Below are positions 17,017-25,175 of a DNA stretch of 64,000 bases, in pieces. The DNA lies in the NCBI GenBank assembly GCA_020833055.1, contig JAJHQZ010000002.1, positions 62,001 through 126,000 on the forward strand, written 5' to 3'. The notes beneath the pieces are model-generated. The model saw only the letters and a list, made by a program, of their open reading frames with translations, ran no database searches and was not told where the DNA came from. Source of the stretch: Candidatus Korarchaeum sp. (GTDB lineage Archaea > Korarchaeota > Korarchaeia > Korarchaeales > Korarchaeaceae). Every line of letters starts with the position of its first letter. The stretch's first letter is position 1. The position numbers were made by a program, and so were the translations under genes.

Positions 17017-17148
17017 ATGAGGATATTAACTTTCATCCTCCTGCTGTTAATACTCACCCTCATGTTAACTTCCTACAGCTCGAGCGAGCTATCGCCCGAT
17101 TATAATAACATATTGAGCAGACTCTGTGCAAGTTTAAAGTATCATTGA
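17017..17148 (+). CDS. Small membrane or secreted peptide (43 aa)
   Basis: The frame from ATG at 17017 follows GGGGGTG and a well-placed TATA box. It starts 'MRILTFILLLLILTLML', a signal-anchor-like segment, then about 26 polar residues including one Cys, ending 'LKYH'. It ends 11 bases before the next gene's ATG, so the two look like one transcript. No family is recognised. The good promoter, ribosome-binding site and hydrophobic leader make it more likely real than random. Confidence 0.5.
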   Translation: MRILTFILLLLILTLMLTSYSSSELSPDYNNILSRLCASLKYH

Positions 17149-17159
17149 GGGGGAATGAG

Positions 17160-17666
17160 ATGTCGAAGGTCGACTACTTGATCCTCCTGATGGCCTTCTC
17201 CCTATTCGTCCTAGGTATCTACGATCACAAACTTCCCGCTATCATCTACTCTACCTTTCCACTACTTCCGGCTGCTGTGTTCTATGGAAAGGATTTTCCA
17301 CCAAAGAGCTCTAAGTTCTTATGCTTACTCACTTATGCCTCCGTTGCTCTAGTGAACACGATGCTCCTGCTACAAGATACGGAGGGCTTCGTAGCGGAGT
17401 ACCTGACTAAACCCTTCGCATGGGTCATAATCCTTTCCGCAGTTTTCTCAGCGATGGGACCGCGTCACTATAGCCTGAAGGGCTATAGGGGCATCATGGA
17501 TCTTCTAGCGGGATACATCGTCATATACTTTTTCCCATTCAGCTATTTCGGATACGCTGAGGGATGGCTCTCTGAACCCCTCTTCATACAACTGTTCCTC
17601 GTCTCGCATCTTATATTAGTTCCTCCGATCTACATGTTCTTGAGGGCTTATAGCAATCGTAAATAG
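17160..17666 (+). CDS. Uncharacterised multi-span membrane protein
   Basis: A 168-residue protein with about five hydrophobic segments, e.g. 'YLILLMAFSLFVLGIYDH', 'FLCLLTYASVALVNTMLLL', 'AWVIILSAVFSAMG', 'IMDLLAGYIVIYFFPFSYFG' and 'LFIQLFLVSHLILVPPIYMFL'. No catalytic or transport motif is recognised. The ATG at 17160 has GAGGGGGA just upstream and was preferred to a TTG at 17145 overlapping the previous gene. It is in line with the 43-residue peptide gene upstream. Confidence 0.65.
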   Translation: MSKVDYLILLMAFSLFVLGIYDHKLPAIIYSTFPLLPAAVFYGKDFPPKSSKFLCLLTYASVALVNTMLLLQDTEGFVAEYLTKPFAWVIILSAVFSAMGPRHYSLKGYRGIMDLLAGYIVIYFFPFSYFGYAEGWLSEPLFIQLFLVSHLILVPPIYMFLRAYSNRK

Positions 17667-17901
17667 AGGCATAGGAAAGAGCTTCCTCCCCTTTTCCTGT
17701 AGCCTTCTCATTGATTTTATATGCCTGAAAGTCCTTCTAATCTACCAGAGCTTAGGATGCGAGGGGCCCCGGGCATTGAACCATCAGATCATTTTTCGAG
17801 AGAGTAAATTCGAGTACTTTCTGCTCATTTTTAGATCGCGATAGCTCCGATTCCCTGAATCGACTCAGCCAGATTTCCATCATAGGAGCTCGGATATAGC
17901 A

Positions 17902-18699
17902 TTAGAGAGCTGAATCTAGGTATAGCATCACCATAAATCCTATGAGGAGCCCTAATGTAGCCTTCAACGTGGAGTAATTCTCCCCATATACCTCCGGTAT
18001 CACCTCCTTCAGAGTGATGAAGAGCATAGCACCTCCAGCGAAGCCCATCCCTATTGGAAGCAATTCCTTGAGTTCCGTGAAGATTAGAGTCCCTATTATA
18101 GCCATTAGAAACTCGCTCACCCCGCTTAGCACCCCTATGAGGAAGCCAAGCTTCTTCCCTCCCGTGGAGCTGACGGGAAGCGCTACAGCGAAGCCCTCCG
18201 GTATGTCCTGGATCCCTATCGCTATAGCTGTAGCTATGCCGAGCGGTATTGAGTATGCCACTGAGACGCCAACAGCTATTCCCTCAGGGAAGTTATGTAT
18301 CAAGATAGCTATCGCTATCAGCCAGGCCTTCCTGAGCAAACGTCTCGCTGACTCAGGGCCCTCATAACCCAAGATCGGGTGCTCATGCGGGATCAACCTC
18401 TCAACTACCAATATAGCTCCGAATCCCGAGATTATCCCTAGTGAGACCGTGGGGAAGGAGGAGGCTCCTATCGCTGGAAGTATCAAGCTAGTGAAACTGG
18501 CCACTAGCATTATGCCAGCGGCGAATGCCATCGAGAAGTGTAAGCTCAGCTTCTCTCTTCTGAGTATGAGGATCATAGCCGCGCCTGAGCTAGTGGTGAG
18601 AGCCACGAAGGCTCCAGCTATTGAGCTAGCTATCAAGGGGTCCCTCCCGATCAGTGACTCGAGGAGGTATGCCAGCTGAATGGATCCCTCTGAGACCAT
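17902..18699 (-). CDS. ZIP-family divalent metal transporter
   Basis: A 265-residue protein with about eight membrane segments and both ZIP metal-site signatures: 'HNFPEGIAVGVSVAYS' in TM4 and 'IQDIPEGFAVALPVSS' in TM5 (H-N-x-P-E and Q-D-x-P-E). It would take up zinc, iron or manganese. The first site keeps His-Asn-Glu; the second has Gln-Asp in place of His-Asn, a change seen in prokaryotic members. It is a single gene, divergent from the thioesterase gene with a short shared upstream region (18700-18756). The 17667-17901 gap holds nothing I can name. Confidence 0.92.
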   Translation of the reverse strand: MVSEGSIQLAYLLESLIGRDPLIASSIAGAFVALTTSSGAAMILILRREKLSLHFSMAFAAGIMLVASFTSLILPAIGASSFPTVSLGIISGFGAILVVERLIPHEHPILGYEGPESARRLLRKAWLIAIAILIHNFPEGIAVGVSVAYSIPLGIATAIAIGIQDIPEGFAVALPVSSTGGKKLGFLIGVLSGVSEFLMAIIGTLIFTELKELLPIGMGFAGGAMLFITLKEVIPEVYGENYSTLKATLGLLIGFMVMLYLDSAL

Positions 18700-18756
18700 C
18701 CCAGCTCAATACCGGGAATTATTTTAAGGGTAGTAAGGTATAGAGGGGGGATCGAG

Positions 18757-19137
18757 ATGGGATTGGAGCCGGGGCTGAGAGGGACTTTCGAGTTCAAGGT
18801 CGAGGAGAGGTTTTCAACAGGGCATGTGGGCATTCAAGTGCTCTCCACACCAGGGATGATAGCGATGATGGAGCTAGCCTCTATGAAGCTCGTCCAACCT
18901 TATCTGGATGAGAGGAGCACTACTGTGGGTACTAGGATCTGTGTCGACCATAAGGCACCAGCGCCAATTGGTGCCAGCATATCCGTCACTTCAGAGCTCA
19001 TCTCAATAGAGGGGAGGAAGCTCGTCTTCAGGGTATCAGCTCACTGGGGGGATAAGCTCTTAGGGGAGGGCTCTCACGAGAGGTTCATCGTGGATAAGGA
19101 GAAGTTCTCAGCGAAGCTCAAGGAGGAGTTAAAGTGA
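18757..19137 (+). CDS. Hot-dog thioesterase, fluoroacetyl-CoA thioesterase (FlK)-like
   Basis: The 126-residue protein has a single hot-dog fold: 'STGHVGIQVLSTPGMIAMMELASM' contains the catalytic Thr/Glu region and the long central helix, and 'TTVGTRICVDHKAPAPIGASI' the V-G-x-x-x-x-x-x-H strand. It is similar to FlK, which hydrolyses acyl-CoA thioesters. The physiological acyl-CoA is unknown; archaeal members are probably housekeeping thioesterases. It overlaps the endonuclease III start by 4 bases (GTGA), so it is co-transcribed with it. Confidence 0.8.
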   Translation: MGLEPGLRGTFEFKVEERFSTGHVGIQVLSTPGMIAMMELASMKLVQPYLDERSTTVGTRICVDHKAPAPIGASISVTSELISIEGRKLVFRVSAHWGDKLLGEGSHERFIVDKEKFSAKLKEELK

Positions 19138-19805
19138 GAGATGGTAAGGAGATATTGAGGAGACTTTCCGCCCTAGATTTCAGGGAGGATGAATATGCTT
19201 CTTTAGTGGCCTCTAGGTCCTCGAACCCATTCGAGACCCTAGTGGCTACAGTGATATCTCAGAATACCAACGATAAGAACACTATGAGAGCTATGGAGAA
19301 CCTCAAGGGGAGGCTGGGATACTTAACTCCGGAGAAGATAATTGAGTTGAGCGATGAGGAGCTCGAGGAGTTGATAAGGCCCGCTGGCTTGCATAAGCAG
19401 AAGGCAAAGTACCTGAAGCTGATAGCTGAGAGGCTATCTGGGGGAGTTTTGGAGGAGATATTGAGCCTTGAGACTGAAGAAGCTAGGAATAGACTCCTAG
19501 AGATCCCTGGAATAGGACCCAAAACGGCTGATGTGCTCCTCAGCTTCATGGGGAGGGAGACTGTGGGCGTGGACAGGCATATAGCTAGGGTCTCATCGAG
19601 GCTGGGGATATCCGATGGGAGTTATGAGGGAACTAGGAGAGCTCTCATGGATATTTTCGATAAAAAGGATTATTTAAGGGCTCATTTACTTTTAATAAAG
19701 CTGGGAAGAGAGTATTGCAGGCCGAGGAACCCGAGGTGCGGGGAGTGCCCCTTGAGGGATATCTGTGATTTCTCACATTCTCTCAAGCCTGGGGATTCCT
19801 ATTAA
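19134..19805 (+). CDS. nth: Endonuclease III (DNA glycosylase/AP lyase)
   Basis: The 223-residue enzyme removes oxidised pyrimidines in base-excision repair. Motifs: 'VATVISQNTNDKNT', helix-hairpin-helix 'EIPGIGPKTADVLL' with the catalytic Lys, catalytic Asp in 'GVDRHIARVSSRLG' and a C-terminal [4Fe-4S] loop with Cys spacing 6-2-5 ('CRPRNPRCGECPLRDIC'). The GTG start at 19134 overlaps the thioesterase stop. The 3' end overlaps the convergent argS gene by 33 bases. Confidence 0.95.
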   Translation: MRDGKEILRRLSALDFREDEYASLVASRSSNPFETLVATVISQNTNDKNTMRAMENLKGRLGYLTPEKIIELSDEELEELIRPAGLHKQKAKYLKLIAERLSGGVLEEILSLETEEARNRLLEIPGIGPKTADVLLSFMGRETVGVDRHIARVSSRLGISDGSYEGTRRALMDIFDKKDYLRAHLLLIKLGREYCRPRNPRCGECPLRDICDFSHSLKPGDSY

Positions 19806-21671
19806 GTCCATCGCTAGGCCCAAAGTCCCTCTGACAGCGTTGACTAAATTGAGCCTCGCCGCCCTCTCCTCGGGCCTCGCGGCGCTCAACACAGGATGAC
19901 CTTCGTAGAACTTATTGAATTGGGAGGCGAGTTCGTTAGCGTACGAAGCTATTATATCGGGCCTCATGAGATTGAATGCATTCCATACTCTCTCGGGGAA
20001 CTCGGATATCATTTGAACGATCGTGATCTCAGCATCGCTCTTCAGCTCATTGGGGTCGAAATCCTCCGGCACTTCCTGAGCTTTCTTAATTATGTTCAAT
20101 GCCCTAGTGTATGCATACTGTATGAAGGGTCCGCTGTTCTCCTCTAAGTTCAGTACTCTCTCCCACCTGAACTGGACCACTTTACTCGGGGATACGCTGA
20201 TCAATCCATACCTCAGAGCACCTACAGCGACTTTCTCGCATATCTCCTCATCATATATTCCTCTCTCCCTCAATATCTCTTCAACTCTCCTCTTAGCCTC
20301 ATCTAAGACTTCGTCCAATGTTATGTACAAGCCCCTCCTCCCCGACATCGCTGCCCCCACTAAGTTTACCATCTCGTAGGAGAGGTGCACGAGCTTGCCC
20401 GGATCGTGGCCCATCAGAGCGAGGCACGCTCTCACTCCCTTCTGCTCCATGTTCTGCTCTGAAGCTATTACGTTGTAACAGAAGCTCACACCCAATCCCT
20501 CGAATTTGTATAAGGAGTAAGCTACATCAGTCCCCGTGTACAGCCAAGTCCCATCGGATCTCGTGAGATAGAACTTCCTCGGTATCACTTCCCCCAGCCT
20601 CCCTTCCCTCTCCAACTTAGATATATCATCTTCGCTCAATTCGAACACCTTCCTCACATTTTCATCCCCTTTAGCTGCCTCCCAGAGGTCTACGTAAGCG
20701 GCTTTCCCCTCTCTTTTCAGATAACCCGTTCTCTCTAGCTTCTCAATAGCCCTATCGACCCACCCATTCCATATCAACTCGCTCTCCCAATCGAAGCTAT
20801 CGTGAGTTATGCCCATCCTCTCCAAAGTCTCGACGAAGCCCCTGATTACGGACTCAGTTATCTCCCTGAACATCTGAACGGAGTCACCTTCCTTCCTCTG
20901 ATATCTCCTGAGGAGCGACATGACTTCCTCCTCACTAAGTTCCCCTATCCTCAGTAGCTCCGGCTCTATCCTCCCTATACGCTCAATTACCTCATTCCAT
21001 TCCTCTAGCTCAGATTCCGAGCTGAATCCATTCTTTATCCTCCAGATCTCAAGAAATGCATTTGAAATAGCATATATAAGACCGAACCAATGATCCGCTT
21101 TCCCTTTAGGGATCAGATCCCTCACTTTAGATCTCCCAGCAACTAAGATAGCTACTTGTAAGTTGCAATCGTTGACTAAGTAATGCCTCCTCACATCCCA
21201 TCCCAAGAAGTCGAGTATCCTCGAGAAGGAGTCGCCTATGACAGCGTTCCTCCCGCTCCCCACGTGAAGAGGGTGAACTGGATTGGCGCTAGTGTGCTCT
21301 ACCATCCCCACGACTCCCCTCCTCTCACCCCTCCCCAACTCCTCGCTCGACGCTAGCCTCAGTACATCCCTGAAGAACCTCGCTTTATCGACCCTCAAGT
21401 TCAAGTAGCCGCTCTCCGCGTATGCATCCGAAGAGTAAGCTATCTTACTCATGTCGATCTTACCTAGGACTGTTTCAGCGGCTCTCTCAGGATCTAAGTT
21501 CAGTTCCCTCGCTACCTTGAAACCCACGGGGAGGCCGTAACTCGCGTAATCCTTACGGACCCTAGATACTTGAATTGGGGAGAAGCGGGCTGTAGATCCT
21601 AGTTCTCCGAGCACTCTATTCACTTCCTCAACGAATGTCGACTTAACTGCACCTAGAGGGTCCCTGATCAT
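19773..21671 (-). CDS. argS: Arginyl-tRNA synthetase
   Basis: A 632-residue class I synthetase charging tRNA-Arg. Seen are the N-terminal tRNA-binding domain ('YGLPVGFKVARELNLDPE'), the HIGH-equivalent 'NPVHPLHVGSGRNAVIGD', 'VRRHYLVNDCNLQ', 'DGTWLYTGTDVAYSLYKF', and the DALR anticodon domain ('GPFIQYAYTRALNII'). In place of KMSKS it has 'MSGRRGLYITLDEVLDEA', as in many ArgRS. ATG at 21671 has GGTGG as ribosome-binding site. Confidence 0.96.
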   Translation of the reverse strand: MIRDPLGAVKSTFVEEVNRVLGELGSTARFSPIQVSRVRKDYASYGLPVGFKVARELNLDPERAAETVLGKIDMSKIAYSSDAYAESGYLNLRVDKARFFRDVLRLASSEELGRGERRGVVGMVEHTSANPVHPLHVGSGRNAVIGDSFSRILDFLGWDVRRHYLVNDCNLQVAILVAGRSKVRDLIPKGKADHWFGLIYAISNAFLEIWRIKNGFSSESELEEWNEVIERIGRIEPELLRIGELSEEEVMSLLRRYQRKEGDSVQMFREITESVIRGFVETLERMGITHDSFDWESELIWNGWVDRAIEKLERTGYLKREGKAAYVDLWEAAKGDENVRKVFELSEDDISKLEREGRLGEVIPRKFYLTRSDGTWLYTGTDVAYSLYKFEGLGVSFCYNVIASEQNMEQKGVRACLALMGHDPGKLVHLSYEMVNLVGAAMSGRRGLYITLDEVLDEAKRRVEEILRERGIYDEEICEKVAVGALRYGLISVSPSKVVQFRWERVLNLEENSGPFIQYAYTRALNIIKKAQEVPEDFDPNELKSDAEITIVQMISEFPERVWNAFNLMRPDIIASYANELASQFNKFYEGHPVLSAARPEERAARLNLVNAVRGTLGLAMDLIGIPRLERM

Positions 21672-21769
21672 CGACCCACCTTGGGATCAGAGAATATAAT
21701 GATGTTGCTTTAAGTACTTAGGGGGAGCTCACGGAGGGCCGGAGGGGTCTCACCGCCTTCCAGAGGATA

Positions 21770-22615
21770 TTGAGGGAGGCCTTAGAGCAGATACCCTATG
21801 GAGAGGTCACCACCTTCAAGATAATAGCTGAGGCCCTCGGGGATGGGAGAGCCGCTCTAGCGGTCAGAAACGAGTGCTTGAAGCTCTCCAAAATAGATCC
21901 AGATATCCCCTGGTGGAGGGTAGTCTCATCTAAGCTCGAGCCCATGCCAGGGGCTGAGGAGAAGCTGAGGGAGGAGGGGGGTATCGAGAGAGCGAAGATT
22001 GGGAAGTTCTTCAGGGAGTTAGATGTATGGCCTATCTTCAGAGTCATGGCATCTGATCAAGTGAAGCTCTCTGAGAGGTTGATCTTGAGCGAGCTCGGGG
22101 ATGTTAGCGTAGCAGCTGGAGTCGATGTGAGTTACATCGATGACAGAGCCGTGGCTTGTTGCGTGACTGTCGATGAGGAGCTAAATATCGTAGAGGTGAG
22201 GTACGAGAGGTTCTCACCCCAGATACCGTACGTACCGACTTACTTAGCTTTCAGGGAATTGAGGGGGATGTTGCCGGCAGCTATGAAGTGCGACTTCGAT
22301 GTGATATTCGTTGATGGTCACGGGATACTCCATCCAAGGGGCTTAGGAGAGGCCTCCCATCTGGGCTTGCTCTTGGGTAAGCCGTCTATAGGAGTAGCGA
22401 AATCTAAGCTAGTCGGGGAGGTAGAAGGGGGCTACGTTAAGTTCATGGGTAGGGATGCCGCTGCCTTGTACAGAGGAGGGTTCGTATCACCCGGACATCT
22501 ATCGGACCTTGAATCAGCTTTAAAAACTGCTATAAAATTTTGGAGGGAGGGAAATCAACCTCTCCCTCTGAAACTCGCCCATTCACTCTCTAAGATCGCT
22601 AAATCCTCAGATTGA
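21770..22615 (+). CDS. nfi: Alkyltransferase-like (ATL) domain fused to endonuclease V
   Basis: Residues 1-90 are the DNA-binding domain of O6-alkylguanine-DNA alkyltransferase ('QIPYGEVTTFKIIAEALGDGRAA', split by its helix-turn-helix). The active-site PCHR is replaced by 'PWWRVV', so no alkyl transfer is possible; this is an ATL protein. Residues about 100-281 are endonuclease V ('VAAGVDVSYIDD', 'VRYERFSPQIPYVPTYLAFRE', 'FVDGHGILHPRGLGEASHLG', 'IGVAKSKLVGE'), which cuts near deaminated adenine. The start is doubtful: family homology ('LTAFQRIL') continues upstream of TTG 21770 to about 21749, yet no ATG, GTG or TTG lies between there and the stop at 21719. Confidence 0.9.
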   Translation: MREALEQIPYGEVTTFKIIAEALGDGRAALAVRNECLKLSKIDPDIPWWRVVSSKLEPMPGAEEKLREEGGIERAKIGKFFRELDVWPIFRVMASDQVKLSERLILSELGDVSVAAGVDVSYIDDRAVACCVTVDEELNIVEVRYERFSPQIPYVPTYLAFRELRGMLPAAMKCDFDVIFVDGHGILHPRGLGEASHLGLLLGKPSIGVAKSKLVGEVEGGYVKFMGRDAAALYRGGFVSPGHLSDLESALKTAIKFWREGNQPLPLKLAHSLSKIAKSSD

Positions 22616-24044
22616 TTTGATGGGGTTTATTCTCCTCTAGACTGACATCTAAAACTGTCTCCTTACCATCAGGAGGTATAACTAATAGCTGGACATCTAT
22701 CTGCTTTTGGGAAGTTATCTTCCCCTCTAAGTATCTCCTATCGTACCTGAACGTCCCTCTCAAGCTCTGCAACCCTTCAAGCCTCTCTATCATCTTGGAG
22801 GGGGTGGTGATCCATATCTCCCTCTTTGAAGCTTCATTTATCGCTGCCAAGATGCTCAGCTCTGTCATAGCATCCAAACTGACGAAACTCCCCCTCTTAG
22901 CTATCTCCTCCATTACCTCAGTTACTCCCTCCCCCCTCACCCTCCCGAGGGTGGGTATGCTCCAGAGCGACCCTATCTTCAGGGGTCTCGAGACCCCTAG
23001 TGGATATCCGAAGCCTTGATATACCTCACCGACTATCGTATATCTAGCTTTAACGAACATAGCTGACTCTAGGGCATCTTTTACGGTAGATTCAATGCTC
23101 CTGAACCTTATACCGAGATCCCCTCTCTTCAAGATCTCCGCTAACTCCCTATACTCATCTAGTATAGCATCATGACTCACAGACGCTTTAGGGGAAGCCA
23201 GGAGGCCTACTTCATGACCGCTCTCCTCTAAATTGAGCAAGCTCTCCCTTATGCTCGATGGACTATAATCCTCGCCCCTTCCCGTGAAAAATGTTACTGA
23301 TTCTTGTAATTTGCTTATTTTTTCTATCCAAATTTCCCTCTTTCTTAATAAATTTTTAAGCTTTCCTAGGAGGGATCTGCTCCTCCCTATCCTCTGGACA
23401 GGTACTGAGATAGCTAGAGCCCCCCTCCTCCCGGGCGGGGATATCCTCTTGAGCACGAGTGGAAGGCCCTCAGACTTATGGAGCATGAGTATGAGACTTA
23501 GGAGGAGCCTAGCGTGAAGATCGGCCGCAGGTACCCTTGCCTCAACTCCCCTTATCTCAGATATCGCTGCTAGATTTATCCTATTGTCCGGGGTCTTCAC
23601 TTGCTTAATCCCTAGAGATAGTTCGGCCCCCATCAAGAAGTAAGCTATAGTCTTGAAGAGATCGTAGCCCACTAATATATTCCCATCCCTCCTGAAGATC
23701 GGGTTGGTCCTCGAGAGCCTCTCGCAATCGAAACTGTATTTATATCCGAAGAAAGGGGATTTCTCCTTATTTAATTCGAGGAATCCGGAGGGCATAGGAG
23801 GGGATCTCTTACTCTCCACTCTATCTCCACCGAAGTAAGCTAAAGCCGTACTCCCTATGAATATGGATGGTGTGACGATAGGTACGAATTCCGATTCCTC
23901 TGGAAATATTGAGACCATATGCCTTATCGGGTCGGGCTCATGCACTTCCTCCCAGAAGAGCCCGAGAGAGTTTAAAGTGTACCTGACAGCTTCCCTCACT
24001 CTCGGGTCTCTCGACTTTATGACAGCTATGTTCGTCTGAACCAC
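22599..24044 (-). CDS. Uncharacterised protein, degenerate polysaccharide-deacetylase-like
   Basis: A 481-residue soluble protein. The centre ('ESVTFFTGRGEDYSPSSIRE', 'NLEESGHEVGLLASPKASVS', 'DEYRELAEIL') follows the NodB/polysaccharide deacetylase pattern in which a later 'E-x-G-x-H' strand follows the first Asp. The second His is replaced ('EVGLLAS') and the D-D metal pair is not seen, so catalytic activity is doubtful. The N-terminal 100 residues with 'SIFIGSTALAYFGG' and 'GYDLFKTIAYFLMGAEL' resemble the uncharacterised N-terminal region of some deacetylase family members. GTG at 24044 follows GAGGGGGA. It ends overlapping the endonuclease V gene by 17 bases. Confidence 0.5.
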   Translation of the reverse strand: MVQTNIAVIKSRDPRVREAVRYTLNSLGLFWEEVHEPDPIRHMVSIFPEESEFVPIVTPSIFIGSTALAYFGGDRVESKRSPPMPSGFLELNKEKSPFFGYKYSFDCERLSRTNPIFRRDGNILVGYDLFKTIAYFLMGAELSLGIKQVKTPDNRINLAAISEIRGVEARVPAADLHARLLLSLILMLHKSEGLPLVLKRISPPGRRGALAISVPVQRIGRSRSLLGKLKNLLRKREIWIEKISKLQESVTFFTGRGEDYSPSSIRESLLNLEESGHEVGLLASPKASVSHDAILDEYRELAEILKRGDLGIRFRSIESTVKDALESAMFVKARYTIVGEVYQGFGYPLGVSRPLKIGSLWSIPTLGRVRGEGVTEVMEEIAKRGSFVSLDAMTELSILAAINEASKREIWITTPSKMIERLEGLQSLRGTFRYDRRYLEGKITSQKQIDVQLLVIPPDGKETVLDVSLEENKPHQINLRI

Positions 24045-24058
24045 TCCCCCTCATGGGG

Positions 24059-24194
24059 TGGTGGGGCCGGTGGGACTCGAACCCACGTCTTACGGGTGTC
24101 CCCCTCATTGCTCCAGGGACTGGAGCCCGCCGCCCTACCTTTCCAGGGCATGACCCCTATATCATAGGGGGACGCCAGGCTGGGCCACGGCCCC
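24059..24194 (-). tRNA. tRNA-Trp (CCA anticodon) with two introns, CCA end encoded
   Basis: On the minus strand the acceptor stem GGGGCCG (24188-24194) pairs with CGGCCCC (24063-24069), followed by A and encoded CCA. The T arm is GTGGG-TTCGAGT-CCCAC, D stem GCCC/GGGC, anticodon stem GCGGG/CCCGT. The anticodon loop CTCCAG...A holds CCA (24121-24123) and is interrupted at position 37/38 by a 22-base intron (24098-24119). A second insert of about 37 bases (about 24138-24174) splits the D loop, leaving AGCCTGG-TA. Removing both gives a 77-base tRNA including CCA with normal arm lengths. The exact cut of the D-loop intron may shift by a few bases. Confidence 0.9.
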
Positions 24195-24213
24195 TCATCA
24201 GATCCTGAGTAGA

Positions 24214-24224
24214 GATTATATAAA
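24214..24224 (-). promoter_or_regulatory. TATA box of tRNA-Trp
   Basis: TTTATATAATC on the minus strand, about 20-30 bases upstream of the tRNA 5' end, is a standard archaeal TATA element for a tRNA gene. Confidence 0.65.
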
Positions 24225-24299
24225 TTTGAAGGGGCCTCCTAACTGAGGGGGTTATAAAAAATTTATGTCAGCTGGGGGCTTAGAGCAGAGGGAAGGGAA

Positions 24300-25175
24300 A
24301 TGAGATGTGCCTACTGCGGTAAGGAGGCAAATATATACGTGGAAAACCTAGGTTCTTGGGTCTGTGAGGAGCATTTCGAGAGATACTTCCTTAAGAGAGT
24401 CGATAGAGTGCTTAGGAGAGTTAAGAGAGGTAGCTCCCTATTATTCGGGATATCCGGTGGGAAGGATTCCGTCGCTGCGATACACTCAACTAGCCTCCTC
24501 AAGGAGAAATATGGATTCAGGATAGGGGCCGTAATGATAGATACTGGTTCGGATGAGTGCTCGAAGGTATTCAACGAGTTGAGGGATATGCTGGGCTTCG
24601 AGGGAGAGGTCCTGAAGTTGAGGGATTGGGGGATAGAGATCCCTAGAGATCCCAAGCTCGCTTGCTTCGTCTGCGGGGTCGTCAATAGGTACTTATTGAA
24701 TAGATACGCTATCGAGAGGGGGTACGATTACGTCGCCACTGGTCATAACTTAGATGACATGGCTTACTTCGGCTTGAATAACTTAATAAAGCACTCCTTA
24801 GATTACCTCTTATATCAATACGACTCAGTGACGGATCCCGTGCCTGAGTTGAGGATGGCTGGGAAGGTGAAGCCCCTCTTCTGGTTGAGCGATTCCGATT
24901 CCCTGAATTACGTCAAGCTGAAGGGACTACCTAGATGCAGTACTAAGTGCCCCGAGGGGTTGGATAAGCAAGCGATAATAAAGCCTATACTCTATGAGAT
25001 AAGGAAGAAATGGCCTCCATCTCTAGTGAACTTCGTCAGCAGCATAAGAGAGCTCGTGAGAATGGTGGATCATCCCCAGAGGAAGGTGAACTTATGTGAG
25101 AGGTGCGGATACCCGACATCCGGGAGGATATGCGCTTTCTGTAGGCTCAGGGAATCGATAGGGGATCTTAAATGA
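24300..25175 (+). CDS. ttuA: tRNA 2-thiolation enzyme, TtuA/TtcA family
   Basis: The 291-residue protein is an N-type ATP pyrophosphatase with the PP-loop 'SGGKDS' at residues 52-57. It has an N-terminal Zn finger ('CAYC' at 3-6, 'CEEH' at 22-25) and a C-terminal one ('CERCGYP', 'CAFC'), plus 'ACFVCG' and 'RCSTKCPEG' cysteines for the Fe-S cluster. TtuA thiolates U54 of tRNA, which stabilises tRNA in thermophiles. The stop overlaps the tatD-like start by 4 bases, and trm5 follows, forming a tRNA-modification operon. A TATA-like GGTTATAAAAAA precedes it. Confidence 0.9.
   Translation: MRCAYCGKEANIYVENLGSWVCEEHFERYFLKRVDRVLRRVKRGSSLLFGISGGKDSVAAIHSTSLLKEKYGFRIGAVMIDTGSDECSKVFNELRDMLGFEGEVLKLRDWGIEIPRDPKLACFVCGVVNRYLLNRYAIERGYDYVATGHNLDDMAYFGLNNLIKHSLDYLLYQYDSVTDPVPELRMAGKVKPLFWLSDSDSLNYVKLKGLPRCSTKCPEGLDKQAIIKPILYEIRKKWPPSLVNFVSSIRELVRMVDHPQRKVNLCERCGYPTSGRICAFCRLRESIGDLK

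Noticed and set aside
17667-17901. GC-rich patch around 17758-17790 considered as a tRNA
   Set aside because: No acceptor or T arm can be formed and there is no anticodon arm.
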